The position numbers and the translations under genes were made by a program. From JAJFUV01 sp964561215 (lineage in GTDB: Bacteria; Acidobacteriota; Terriglobia; Bryobacterales; Bryobacteraceae): DNA of 64,000 nt. How positions within the stretch are numbered: position 1 is the first letter of the stretch; every line of letters starts with the position of its first letter. Positions 1-8,503 of this stretch are shown one piece after another. The stretch spans positions 67,637 to 131,636 of the forward strand of contig CAZLOS010000003.1 of the NCBI GenBank assembly GCA_964561215.1, written 5' to 3'. Below the pieces are notes generated by a model, which was not told where the DNA came from, did no database searches, and saw nothing but the letters and a program-made list of their open reading frames with translations.

Positions 1-1212
1 ACGCCCTTCAATCCATACACGCACTTGACAGGCTTCCAGATGCCTCCGTTCCTCGATCCGGGATTCGGCGTCAACAGCTCGACGTCTTTCAGTTCCATAG
101 GCAAGAACCTCGGCCGAAGCGCCTACATCCAGAGCTGGAATTTGGGCTTCCAGAAACAGCTCCCTGGCAACACGGTTTTCGAGGTCGACTACGTGGGCAA
201 TAAGGGAACCCGTTTGCCCAGCATGCGTTTCTCCGGCAAACAGTTGCAGCCGTGGTATTGGAATCTCGGCTCACTTCTGACCAAGAACATCAACGACCCC
301 GCAGTCGTAGCTGCGGGCTTCCAGAAGCCTTGGCCTGGCTACCGGGACAACGCAATTCTGGCGAATGCGCTATCGTTGTACCCACAGTACAACCGCTTCA
401 CTCAAATATTCATGGATGGAATGTCCACATACCATTCCATGCAGATGAAATTGCAGCGGCGGTTCACCAACGGCTTCTCCTTCCTGGGTTCATACACCCT
501 GGGCAAGATGCTTACGGACACCAATTCGCAGCTCCAGCGCTCACAGTATGGTTCCTTTGTCGGCCGCGACAGCTTCAACAAGAGCCTCGACAAGGCCCTC
601 TCGCCGGATGACCGCACGCACATCGTGAGCATCGCGGTCCTTTACGAGCTGCCCTTCGGTCCTGGCAAGCCTTTGCTGAACAGCAAAGGGCCCCTCAAGT
701 ACGTGGTAGGCGGCTGGCAGTTGAACAGTGTTCTCTCGTATGCGAGCGGCTATCCGCTGCTGATCGGCGGCGGCTCGAACCGGATTCCCGACGGCGGTGT
801 GGCGGCAAACCGTCCGATTACACCGAACACGGTGGCCGGCGCAACGCAGGGCCTTTCGCACTCAGGCAAATGGGAGCCCGGCGTGGCCGGCAATGCGGCA
901 GCCGGCTCGGTGTACGCCAACATCAACGCCTGGTACGATATCCAGGGCTACACGATCGGCACGTCACCAATCGTTCTACCGAGCATCCGCGGGTTCATGT
1001 CCAAGAACGAAAACCTGGCTCTGTTCAAGAGCTTCAACTTCACCGAGCGTTTCAAGCTGCAGCTCAAGGGCGAAGCGATGAACTTTATGAATCGCTTCGT
1101 CCCCACCGACCCGAACATGAGCTGGAATTTGACCAACGCCCAGTGGGGCAAAACTTATGGCCAGGCGAATTCACCCCGCGTCCTCCAGCTTGGCATGAAG
1201 TTCACGTTCTAG
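1..1212 (+). CDS. TonB-dependent receptor, C-terminal part (Oar-like, 5' truncated by window edge)
   Basis: The reading frame is open from the first base, so the gene starts upstream; 403 residues are visible. The segment is an outer-membrane beta-barrel: alternating aromatic/polar strands, motifs such as FEVDYVGNKGTRLP and LQRRFTNGFSFLGSYTLGK, and a C-terminal strand ending LQLGMKFTF, whose terminal Phe fits the outer-membrane assembly signal. This pattern belongs to the large Oar-like/carboxypeptidase-regulatory TonB receptors that are abundant in Acidobacteriota and are thought to take up oligosaccharides; the N-terminal regulatory domain and plug would lie outside the window. It precedes a pectin-type lyase and a GH95-like enzyme, so import of plant cell-wall oligomers is a reasonable inference, although a terminator separates them. 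Substrate unknown. Confidence 0.88.
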   Translation, partial: TPFNPYTHLTGFQMPPFLDPGFGVNSSTSFSSIGKNLGRSAYIQSWNLGFQKQLPGNTVFEVDYVGNKGTRLPSMRFSGKQLQPWYWNLGSLLTKNINDPAVVAAGFQKPWPGYRDNAILANALSLYPQYNRFTQIFMDGMSTYHSMQMKLQRRFTNGFSFLGSYTLGKMLTDTNSQLQRSQYGSFVGRDSFNKSLDKALSPDDRTHIVSIAVLYELPFGPGKPLLNSKGPLKYVVGGWQLNSVLSYASGYPLLIGGGSNRIPDGGVAANRPITPNTVAGATQGLSHSGKWEPGVAGNAAAGSVYANINAWYDIQGYTIGTSPIVLPSIRGFMSKNENLALFKSFNFTERFKLQLKGEAMNFMNRFVPTDPNMSWNLTNAQWGKTYGQANSPRVLQLGMKFTF

Positions 1213-1237
1213 TTCGCATCAGACACAGAGCGTTTCC

Positions 1238-1270
1238 GGGGGGCCGGTTTGGGGCCGGCCCCCCTTTTTT
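1238..1270 (+). terminator. Rho-independent terminator after the TonB receptor
   Basis: A perfect 10-bp stem, GGGGGGCCGG (1238-1247) with CCGGCCCCCC (1255-1264), and a 7-nt loop, is followed by six T residues (1265-1270). It starts 25 bases after the receptor stop codon. A possible TTG start at 1249 would lie inside this hairpin, which argues for the GTG at 1288 as the start of the next gene. Confidence 0.9.
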
Positions 1271-1287
1271 CTATCGAGGAGATTGCA

Positions 1288-2424
1288 GTGAGACGTAGAG
1301 AATTCTTGGGAGCTTTAGCGGTATCGGCACGGGCCGCGGGCCGTGGGGAATGGTTCCCCGCCGAAAGGCGCAAGTATAAGGACGAGGTGACCGGCCGCGA
1401 GATCTGGCAAGCCACCACCGGCAAGGATAATTACAACCTTTACTTCAGTTGCCAGAGCTTCACTACGGGCAGCCTGGAGCTGGTGTTCGTCTCCTATCGC
1501 ACCGGGAAGGGCGAGTTGTTCCTGATGGATATGGACAGCGGGCGCCTGCGCCAGCTCACCGAAGCCCAAGCCGGCATCGGCTATGCAACAGTCTGCCAGC
1601 AGGCCAACTCCATCTGCTACGCGGATAACAACGCCGTCTGGTGGCTCAACATCGACACGCTCGAGACTCGCAAGATCTACCAGGTGCCCGCCGGGTACCG
1701 CTCGGATTCGCTTTCAGTGGACGATGCGGGCCGCTACGCTGTGTTCGGCATCACCAAGGCGCTGGACAAGCCCATCAGCCCGTTGCAGACGAATCACTCG
1801 CAGGTGATCCGTGTTCGCACGGACGGGTCCGGCTCGGAGATGATCTATGAAGAGGACTACTGGATCTCCCACGTACTGGTGAATCCGCGCGACGCCGACA
1901 CCGTCCTCTTCTGTCACGAAGGCGGCTGGAATGTCGTCGCGCAGCGCATGTGGACGGTCCATGCCAAGACCGGCAAGCTCACCAAGATTCGCGTGGAGGA
2001 GACACCGGAAATCGCTGTGGGCCATGAGTACTGGACCGAGCACGGGGACGCGGTGGGTTACCACGGCAGCTATAAGGGCCGTCAATGGGTGGGCCGCGTG
2101 AGCAAGGACGGCACGAACATGCGCGAGTGGACGCTCACCGCGCCTACCGGCCACAGTAGCGCGAGCGAGGACGGCCGTTTCATCGTCGGGGACGGCAACA
2201 TGGACTTTCCTTACCTGAGCCTGGTGAAGCCCATGGGCCCCATCGGGGTGCTGGTGCCGCTGGCCTACCGCGGCAAACTGGATCGCACCACGCCGCACGC
2301 GCACGCCAACTTCAGCGCCGATAACAAATGGATCGTGTGGTGTTCCAGCCGCCACGGTGCGCCCAACGTGTACATGATGGAGACGCCGACAGACACGGGA
2401 AAGGGCTGCCTGTTCCCAAGCTAG
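1288..2424 (+). CDS. Oligogalacturonate lyase-like beta-propeller (PL22 family), Tat-exported
   Basis: 378 residues. The GTG at 1288 is chosen because it follows a purine-rich Shine-Dalgarno (CGAGGAGA, about 1275-1282) and begins a twin-arginine leader, RRREFLGALAVS. The body is a WD40-like propeller with the conserved signature of PL22 oligogalacturonate lyases (Pfam Pectate_lyase22): FCHEGGWN, then a tryptophan strand, GHEYW and GYHGSY, and near the end PHAHANFSADNKWIVW, which holds likely Mn-binding histidines. These enzymes cleave unsaturated digalacturonate and related short pectin fragments. Most known members are cytoplasmic; the Tat-like leader suggests periplasmic action here. The next gene follows after about 10 bases and encodes a glycosidase-like protein, so the two probably form a pectin-side-chain/oligomer degradation pair. 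Function is assigned from motifs only. Confidence 0.78.
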   Translation: MRRREFLGALAVSARAAGRGEWFPAERRKYKDEVTGREIWQATTGKDNYNLYFSCQSFTTGSLELVFVSYRTGKGELFLMDMDSGRLRQLTEAQAGIGYATVCQQANSICYADNNAVWWLNIDTLETRKIYQVPAGYRSDSLSVDDAGRYAVFGITKALDKPISPLQTNHSQVIRVRTDGSGSEMIYEEDYWISHVLVNPRDADTVLFCHEGGWNVVAQRMWTVHAKTGKLTKIRVEETPEIAVGHEYWTEHGDAVGYHGSYKGRQWVGRVSKDGTNMREWTLTAPTGHSSASEDGRFIVGDGNMDFPYLSLVKPMGPIGVLVPLAYRGKLDRTTPHAHANFSADNKWIVWCSSRHGAPNVYMMETPTDTGKGCLFPS

Positions 2425-2434
2425 CCGAGTGCGT

Positions 2435-5107
2435 ATGGGGGACGAGCTGACCCGTCGAAGCTTCGTACAACTGGCGGCGGCGCCGGCCGCCGCTTCCCTT
2501 GATGGGGAAACTCCGGTCGAGTCCGCCTATTCGCCAGCGGATGGAACCTGGCACATCGACTGGCCGGGGCGTCTCTCACAGCACGATCTGGTATACCTCT
2601 CGCCGCCCGAAGACCCGATGCTCGGGCTACCCATCGGCAACGGCGACATCGGGGCGCTCGTGTGGACCACCGAGCGGGAGTTGGTGCTCGCCATCAACAA
2701 GTGCGACACCTTCGATGACGACGACCCCGGGCCATACCGCAACCGCGAAGAGAAGAACACCGCCACGCGCCACTGCGGGCGCCTGGTGGTCGACTTCGGC
2801 TGTCCAGTGTTCGACTTGCTGTATCTTCAGGACTTCGCAGGGCGGCTGGAGATGGCTACCGCTGTCGCCACGATCGAGTCCACCACTCCATTCGCCAAGG
2901 CTTCGGCCGAAGCATACCTGAGCACATCGCACCGCGTGCTGGCTCTCAAGTGCCGCGTACGCGGAAACGAGCCGGTTGCGCCGCGCGTGACGCTGGAGCG
3001 ATGGGGCAGCCGTCACCTCAAGCACTGGTACATGAACGCCAACCGCAATCCGGCGCTCGGGCTGGAAGGAACTGCCACCAGCATTCAGCGTGGACGCATC
3101 GTCATCCGCCAGCAACTGCGCACGCTGCACTTCGTGGTGTCGGCGCAAATTGTCCAGGACGGCGGCGTGAGCGCGGACCCGCGCAAGTTGCACAACCGCG
3201 CGGGTGAGGTCGCGCTACCCGCTGCCAACGAGACAGGTTTTACGGTTTATGTGACGGCGGTGACCTCGGAGAACGATCCCGACCCCGAGGCCGCCGTGCA
3301 CCGCATCCTCGACAAGGCAATCGCCGAGGGCGAGACGGCCATCCGCAGGGTGCATGAAGCGGATTGGCGCAGATTCTGGTCTGCGTCCATAGTCGACTTG
3401 CCGGAGAAGCACCTGGAGAACATCTGGCACCTCACACTCTATTTCGCCAACTCCAGTTCGCGCGGCGCCTACCCGCCGCACTTCTGTAACGGTCTGTGGG
3501 GCTGGCAGCACGATTTTGTCCCCTGGGGGGCGTACTTCCAGTGGAACATGCAGGACTACATCTGGCCGCTGGCGGCGCAGAATCATGCCGAACTGGCGCT
3601 GCCCTGGTTCCGCTACCGCCGTAATTCCCTGCCCCACGCCATGTCCTACGCGGCGGAGGTGTTAAAGAAGCCTGGCGCATTTTACGCCGACGTCGCCAAT
3701 CGCAAGGGCTACAACGCGCTCGGCCCCACCAACGACAACAACAAAACAGCGGGCGCGCAGACGGCGCTCGACATGTGGCGCTACTACGCGTTCACGCGCG
3801 ACGAGAGATTCCTGCGCGAGGTGGCGTGGCCGGTGATTCGCGAGGTGACACGGTTCCAGGCCGCTCTTCTCGTACCTGGCGAGGACGGGCGCTACCACAT
3901 CCGTCAGACCAGTGCCTACGAAGGCTCGCCGTTGTTTGATGACACGATCACGGACCTGGCCATGATCCGCGGCCTGTTCCCTGTCGCCATTCGCGCCGGC
4001 AGCATCACGGGCCACGACCCGGCCGAACTCGCGCGATGGCAGGAGCAACTCGACAAGCTCACGCCCTTCCGGATGGCTGATCTCACCGAGCCCGAAATGG
4101 AGCGTAAAGGCGGCGAACTGTTACATCGCAAGGGCATCGGCGCGGGCAAGAAGATAGAGTCGCTGAAAGTCTTTGCAGTGGGCAGGGACTCGAAGGGGCA
4201 GTGGCTGCGCAATCGTTACGCCCACCTCACCGACAAGATGGTGTATTATGGACTACCCGATCCGGAGCTGGCCACGGTGTATCCGTCCGACGTCATCGGG
4301 CTGTCGCAACGCGTCACGGACCTCTTTAAGGCCGCCGTGACGCAGGTGCGCCTGCACCCCACAGCGGACATCGATCCGAACTCGCGCAAGCCTTCGAACA
4401 TGGAGGGGCGCGCCGACCAGTGCATGGGCTGGTGCCCGTACACGATCGTGCTGGCGCGGCTGGGCTTGGCCGAGGAGTTGGTCGCGGAACTGTCGCACAG
4501 CGTCTCGACCTGGCAATTCTACCCCCAAGGATTCGGACACTACGGCCCTTATTATGTCTTTAAGCCCGAGGCCGAGAATCGCTGGCTGCTGAACCATCCC
4601 CGCGACCCGGCCACGCACAAGAACTTCGACTTCCCGACGTGGCCGTTCCGCCACTTCGACAATGAAGCCATGCCCATCGTGTCCTGCGCCATCAACGAGA
4701 TGCTGCTGCAGAGCCACGAGGGCGCCATCCGCGTCTGCCCCGCGGTTCCGCCAAGCTGGCACGTACGCTTCGAATTGGCCGCGCAAGGCGGATTCCTGGT
4801 GAGCGCGGAGCACCGCGACGGCAGGGTACTCTTTGTGGCGACCACCAGCCGCGTGGGCAGTCCCTGCCGCCTGTTCGATCCCTGGCCCGCCACGCGAACC
4901 ACGGCGGTGATCAGTCGCGGCACGGAGGTACCCGTGCGGCGCTCAGGAGACGTGATCGAATGGGACACGACGCCCGGTGTTCGCTACGTCATCGTTCCCG
5001 ACGCGAGAATGCTGAACGGCTGGAAGGTTAGAACCATTTCGCCGGCGCGGCGCCAAGCGCCGAGCAAACTCGGTCACGCCATCCTTGGCCGCGAGCGATT
5101 GTTCTAG
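2435..5107 (+). CDS. GH95-like (alpha/alpha)6 glycoside hydrolase, Tat-exported
   Basis: About 890 residues. ATG 2435 is preferred over the in-frame GTG at 2429. An N-terminal leader with TRRSFVQLAAAPAAAS looks like a Tat signal. The N-terminal beta-sandwich carries LPIGNGDIGALVW, the counterpart of the PLGNGxLGAMV motif of GH95 fucosidases/galactosidases. The central helical part has NDNNKTAGAQTALDMWRYY, and the C-terminal part ends with EMLLQSHEGAIRVCPAVPP, close to the GH95 'LLQSH..G.I.LLPALP' segment. Length fits that family or the related DUF5703/GH65-like superfamily. It probably removes terminal fucose- or galactose-like sugars from plant polysaccharide. It lies directly behind the PL22-like gene with no terminator, so it is likely co-transcribed. 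Exact specificity cannot be read from the sequence. Confidence 0.72.
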   Translation: MGDELTRRSFVQLAAAPAAASLDGETPVESAYSPADGTWHIDWPGRLSQHDLVYLSPPEDPMLGLPIGNGDIGALVWTTERELVLAINKCDTFDDDDPGPYRNREEKNTATRHCGRLVVDFGCPVFDLLYLQDFAGRLEMATAVATIESTTPFAKASAEAYLSTSHRVLALKCRVRGNEPVAPRVTLERWGSRHLKHWYMNANRNPALGLEGTATSIQRGRIVIRQQLRTLHFVVSAQIVQDGGVSADPRKLHNRAGEVALPAANETGFTVYVTAVTSENDPDPEAAVHRILDKAIAEGETAIRRVHEADWRRFWSASIVDLPEKHLENIWHLTLYFANSSSRGAYPPHFCNGLWGWQHDFVPWGAYFQWNMQDYIWPLAAQNHAELALPWFRYRRNSLPHAMSYAAEVLKKPGAFYADVANRKGYNALGPTNDNNKTAGAQTALDMWRYYAFTRDERFLREVAWPVIREVTRFQAALLVPGEDGRYHIRQTSAYEGSPLFDDTITDLAMIRGLFPVAIRAGSITGHDPAELARWQEQLDKLTPFRMADLTEPEMERKGGELLHRKGIGAGKKIESLKVFAVGRDSKGQWLRNRYAHLTDKMVYYGLPDPELATVYPSDVIGLSQRVTDLFKAAVTQVRLHPTADIDPNSRKPSNMEGRADQCMGWCPYTIVLARLGLAEELVAELSHSVSTWQFYPQGFGHYGPYYVFKPEAENRWLLNHPRDPATHKNFDFPTWPFRHFDNEAMPIVSCAINEMLLQSHEGAIRVCPAVPPSWHVRFELAAQGGFLVSAEHRDGRVLFVATTSRVGSPCRLFDPWPATRTTAVISRGTEVPVRRSGDVIEWDTTPGVRYVIVPDARMLNGWKVRTISPARRQAPSKLGHAILGRERLF

Positions 5108-5133
5108 CGCTGGTGTCCTAAGGAAGGGCCTCC

Positions 5134-6501
5134 CTATTTGACGGGTTCGGGCACGGCTTCCGCGGCGCCTTCCGCAATGTTGCGTGGCAGGCGCCAGACT
5201 TTCCGGCCGTCGCGGTCCGTGAAATAGAGGCTGGATTCCGAAACATTCTTCGTGTCGCCGTCCGCCCAAAGCGCGTAGAAATCAGGGTGCGCGTTCACGG
5301 GGATGCGGGCGTAGGTGTGGTTGCGCAGGCTGTTGCGCGTCAGTTGCTTCACACGCTTCCATGTGGCCCCTTCGTCCCGGCTGGTCCACAGCACCATGTC
5401 GCCGCCGGTGGTGTACGGCTGCGGGCCGGGATCGGTCGGCGCAATTAACCGCCATGCGCCGTCCGGGTCGACGCCCAGCGAACCGAAATCGTAATTGTGA
5501 TCCGAAGTGGTGACCGCGCGGATGCGCCACTCGCGGCCCGTCCAGTGCGCCGTGCGCCAGGTGCGCGGATCGTTCTTCGGTCCGGATGCGTAACCCCGGC
5601 TGGTGAGGTAGAGGATCACCGGCCGGCCGCGCCGGTCGAACTGCACCGTCTTGAGGTACACCAGCAGTCCATCCGCTTTGTAGTCGTGTACCAGCGCGGG
5701 GTTCGCGGCGCTTCTCAACGGCACGGCCACCGAAACGCCGCCAGCCGTGGTCCAGGTCCGGCCCATATCGGCCGTCTCTAGATAGTACAGATTCGTCCGA
5801 GCGTTCAAGCCCTCCGGCTCGGGGTGGTAGTTGAACGCCGTGGCCACGCACCGGTTGTCCTGGCAAGTAATCTGGTAGTGCCCTTGATCGAAATGCGCGA
5901 GCATTTGCGGCTCGCTCCAGTCCGTCCCATCGCGGCTCGTCATCCAGAAAAGCCGGCGGTTGCGGCCCGCGTAAAGCGTATGCAGGAGAAGGAAGCCGCG
6001 GCCATCCAGGTACAAAGCGTGGGCGTAACTGAAGTTCGTGGTCTTGACTAAGTCGAACTCGTCGATAGAGTACGGCTTGCGGCTTCTGTAAATGTAAGAT
6101 GGGCGCGCAGTGCCGTGCGAATTCGAGAAGACCCAGACATGGCCCGCCGCGTCGATGGTCATCACCGGGTTGTCGTGCGCGTCGCTGGTGTGCCGGTCGA
6201 GAAGAACCCGGGGCAACGCCAACTTGCCCGTCTTGTGGTCGTAGTACGACACCATGTGCTGCAGTTCGTTCTTTTGCTTCGACGTGCCGCCGTACACGAA
6301 GAAGGTCTTGCGGGCTTTCGCAGCGAAATAAGCGACCGGCGATTGCTGCTGCGGATAGGTGGCGAAGCCGCCGCTGTACTTATAGGCGTATTCGTCGCCG
6401 GACGGCTGATTGGCATACCAGATTCCACGGAAGCCGTCGGCGGTGGGCAGAGGTTCGGCGGCGGCTGCGGCCGCCAGCAGGAAAGCGATCAGAATTCTCA
6501 T
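5134..6501 (-). CDS. Secreted BNR-repeat (sialidase-like) beta-propeller protein
   Basis: 455 residues from ATG 6501; an upstream extension to 6555 was rejected because the ATG is followed by a clean signal peptide, MRILIAFLLAAAAAAEPLP. The mature part has repeated propeller blades, including Asp-box-like pieces (TSRDGTDW, TSRDEGATWKRV), and starts with DGFRGIWYANQPSGDEYAYKY, typical of Pfam BNR_4 proteins of Acidobacteriota and Planctomycetota. Such proteins are uncharacterised or predicted glycan hydrolases/lyases. The start codon overlaps the stop codon of the upstream methyltransferase by four bases (ATGA, 6498-6501), so translation is coupled. It is the last gene of a six-gene minus-strand cluster. 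No catalytic assignment can be made with confidence. Confidence 0.72.
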   Translation of the reverse strand: MRILIAFLLAAAAAAEPLPTADGFRGIWYANQPSGDEYAYKYSGGFATYPQQQSPVAYFAAKARKTFFVYGGTSKQKNELQHMVSYYDHKTGKLALPRVLLDRHTSDAHDNPVMTIDAAGHVWVFSNSHGTARPSYIYRSRKPYSIDEFDLVKTTNFSYAHALYLDGRGFLLLHTLYAGRNRRLFWMTSRDGTDWSEPQMLAHFDQGHYQITCQDNRCVATAFNYHPEPEGLNARTNLYYLETADMGRTWTTAGGVSVAVPLRSAANPALVHDYKADGLLVYLKTVQFDRRGRPVILYLTSRGYASGPKNDPRTWRTAHWTGREWRIRAVTTSDHNYDFGSLGVDPDGAWRLIAPTDPGPQPYTTGGDMVLWTSRDEGATWKRVKQLTRNSLRNHTYARIPVNAHPDFYALWADGDTKNVSESSLYFTDRDGRKVWRLPRNIAEGAAEAVPEPVK

Positions 6502-7457
6502 TTGCGTTTGCGAACCAGGAACGTGTTCGAGATCCAGTCCGGATCGCCCACGCACGCATCCGGCAACACTTCGAGCGCTTCGCAGTCGGATGCTGCGATG
6601 ATCGAAAACACCTCCCGCTGCGGCAGCAGGTGCATCTCCACACGGTCAGTACGCGGCCGTGACCGCAGGTATTCCGCGACTGAAAAACGGTACCCACGCG
6701 CGTAGGTGGGCACTTGAAAGAAAGCCACGCCTCCCGGGCGCAGGGCATCGAGCAGTTTCCGCAGGATGTGTGCAATCAGCGGCGGTGGATTGTGTTGGAG
6801 CACGATCACGGAGAAAACCAGATCCGCTGGAGGCAACTCGTCGAGCGACACGAGGCCGCTCACCAGGGCCAACTCCGCGTTGCCGCAACCCGCGCCCGCC
6901 AAGCATTCGCGCGCCAGCCTCAAATGCGGTTCCGAAATGTCGCAGGCCCAAACGCGCTCGAATCTTCCCGCCAGCCAGCGCGTGATTCGCCCGGTACCAC
7001 AGCCGTACTCCAGGCACATAGCGAGCGAGGCCGGCTTGACGCCATTGCGCTCCAGCCAGGCCACTAACCGTGTCACGTCCCTTTCACCCGATCCGAGATA
7101 CGCCTGCGCGTTCTCATCGAAGCGGTCCATGCGGAATCCTTCGTCCGTGAGAACCGACCAGTACGGCTCGCTCGTGCCTAACGCACGCCACGATCCCGCC
7201 ACGCGCTCAAACAGCGCACGCAACTCCTGTTCGCCCGCGACGGCGGTTTCCACATTGATGCTTGGGCACTCGTCCATAGGCAGCAGCCAGGGCGACGCCA
7301 GAGCAGCCTGCCGGAACTCGGCCGACTGCAGCATGGCCATGCGCAACGAGTCCGCGTCCTTGTGCGTGCCTATGTGATGTTCGATTACCTCCTCGTTCTC
7401 GGGCTCGCGGCCCAGGATAAGGCGATACGCTTGGACGACCTGCTCTCTCGTGACCAT
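6498..7457 (-). CDS. DUF4214-SAM-dependent methyltransferase
   Basis: 319 residues from ATG 7457. The frame stays open upstream to 7991, but that part lies over the neighbouring oxidoreductase gene in another frame and has no family character. Residues 1-55 resemble DUF4214 (VVQAYRLILGREPENEEVIE, then a sampled Ser/Ala helix). The rest is a class I Rossmann methyltransferase: motif I EYGCGTGRITRWLA, acidic end of strand 2 in VWACDISEPHL, and DLVFSVIVLQH at motif IV. DUF4214-methyltransferases occur in polysaccharide and surface-glycan clusters, where they may methylate sugars or cap glycans. It lies 17 bases after the Gfo/Idh gene and overlaps the BNR gene by four bases. Substrate unknown; a sugar O-methyltransferase is an inference from context. 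Confidence 0.8.
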   Translation of the reverse strand: MVTREQVVQAYRLILGREPENEEVIEHHIGTHKDADSLRMAMLQSAEFRQAALASPWLLPMDECPSINVETAVAGEQELRALFERVAGSWRALGTSEPYWSVLTDEGFRMDRFDENAQAYLGSGERDVTRLVAWLERNGVKPASLAMCLEYGCGTGRITRWLAGRFERVWACDISEPHLRLARECLAGAGCGNAELALVSGLVSLDELPPADLVFSVIVLQHNPPPLIAHILRKLLDALRPGGVAFFQVPTYARGYRFSVAEYLRSRPRTDRVEMHLLPQREVFSIIAASDCEALEVLPDACVGDPDWISNTFLVRKRK

Positions 7458-7474
7458 TCCCGACCCGGCGCCGG

Positions 7475-8494
7475 CTAGAGCCGCACCGGCTTTCCCTCCC
7501 GCGCCGAAACCTCGGCCGCCAGGCAGATGCGGTGTGTCTTCACGGCGTCGGCGACATTGCAGTGCGATTCCCTGTCGTTCAGGATGCAGTCGACGAAGTG
7601 GTTCATCTGGCCGACGAAGGGATGGTGCGACACTTCGGCGGTATCCGGCAACACCGTCGGCACCGTCGCCCACCCGGTTTGCCCCGGCCAGCGCTTGGTG
7701 ACGAATTGATTGTTGCGAATCGCGCCACGGTCTCCCAGCAACACGATGGGGAACGCATAGGGCATCATGGCTTCGAGCGAACAGCCCACCTTGCCGATCA
7801 ACCCGCCTTCGAACTTGACGAGGGTGAGCGCATTCGGATCGTATCCGAACTTCAGGTGGTTCTTGGGGCTGGTGTTGGAGTAGCAGAAGACCTCCACAGC
7901 TTCGCGCCCCACGAAGTAGCGTAAAGCATCCACGGCGTGGCAACCGCCGGTGAGCAGGCAGTTGCCGCCATAGCGTTTCTGGATGATCCACTCGTAGCCC
8001 GAATACCAGGGCCCGATGTCGTGCATGTAGTCCACTTCGGCGTAGTAAAGGTCGCCCACCAACTCGTCCGCCAGCATGGTCTTAATCGTTTCGACGAGCG
8101 GGTTCCAACGCAGCACGAAGCTGACCACGCTTTTCACGCCGGCGCTTCGGACGGCCGCATCCAGCGCCGCCAGACTCGTCTCATCCAACGCGACGGGCTT
8201 CTCCACCACCACGTGCCGGCCGCTCGAAGCCGCGGCCATGCCTTGCGGAGCGTGCAACTGATGAGGCGTACAGACGCTCACAATGCGCACGCGCTCATCC
8301 TTCAACAGCTCATCCAGGTCGGTATAAGCGCGGCAGCCGGCGAGGTTGAACTCCGCCGCGCGCGCCTCGGCGCGCGCCTTGTCGCGGCTCAGCAGCGCGA
8401 CAACCTCCGTGTGCGGATTCTTCTGGAACGCCTTGATGTGCTCGCCCGCCACCCAACCGGTGCCCAGGACGGCAACTCCCAATTCCTTCGCCAT
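7475..8494 (-). CDS. Gfo/Idh/MocA family NAD(P)-dependent oxidoreductase (cytoplasmic)
   Basis: 339 residues. The N-terminal Rossmann fold shows VAVLGTGWVAGEHIKAF and the family's EKP motif (VVVEKPVAL), whose Lys is catalytic. The C-terminal alpha/beta domain contains GGNCLLTGGCHAVDALRYF with the usual His. No signal peptide is present. The family oxidises or reduces sugar or inositol hydroxyls. It starts 9 bases after the stop of a second, Tat-leader-bearing Gfo/Idh gene, and the same pairing occurs again at 45166-47427. The cluster context (methyltransferase, BNR protein, TIM-barrel protein) points to sugar modification or catabolism. Substrate unknown. Confidence 0.85.
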   Translation of the reverse strand: MAKELGVAVLGTGWVAGEHIKAFQKNPHTEVVALLSRDKARAEARAAEFNLAGCRAYTDLDELLKDERVRIVSVCTPHQLHAPQGMAAASSGRHVVVEKPVALDETSLAALDAAVRSAGVKSVVSFVLRWNPLVETIKTMLADELVGDLYYAEVDYMHDIGPWYSGYEWIIQKRYGGNCLLTGGCHAVDALRYFVGREAVEVFCYSNTSPKNHLKFGYDPNALTLVKFEGGLIGKVGCSLEAMMPYAFPIVLLGDRGAIRNNQFVTKRWPGQTGWATVPTVLPDTAEVSHHPFVGQMNHFVDCILNDRESHCNVADAVKTHRICLAAEVSAREGKPVRL

Positions 8495-8503
8495 TCGTCT
8501 CTC

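Noticed and set aside
1249..1287. TTG at 1249 as start of the PL22-like gene
   Set aside because: It is inside the terminator hairpin, while GTG 1288 has a Shine-Dalgarno and begins a Tat-type leader.
6498..7991. A 497-codon frame that would extend the methyltransferase upstream by 178 residues
   Set aside because: The extra part lies over the Gfo/Idh gene in another frame, is Arg-rich and low in family character; DUF4214 starts right after ATG 7457.
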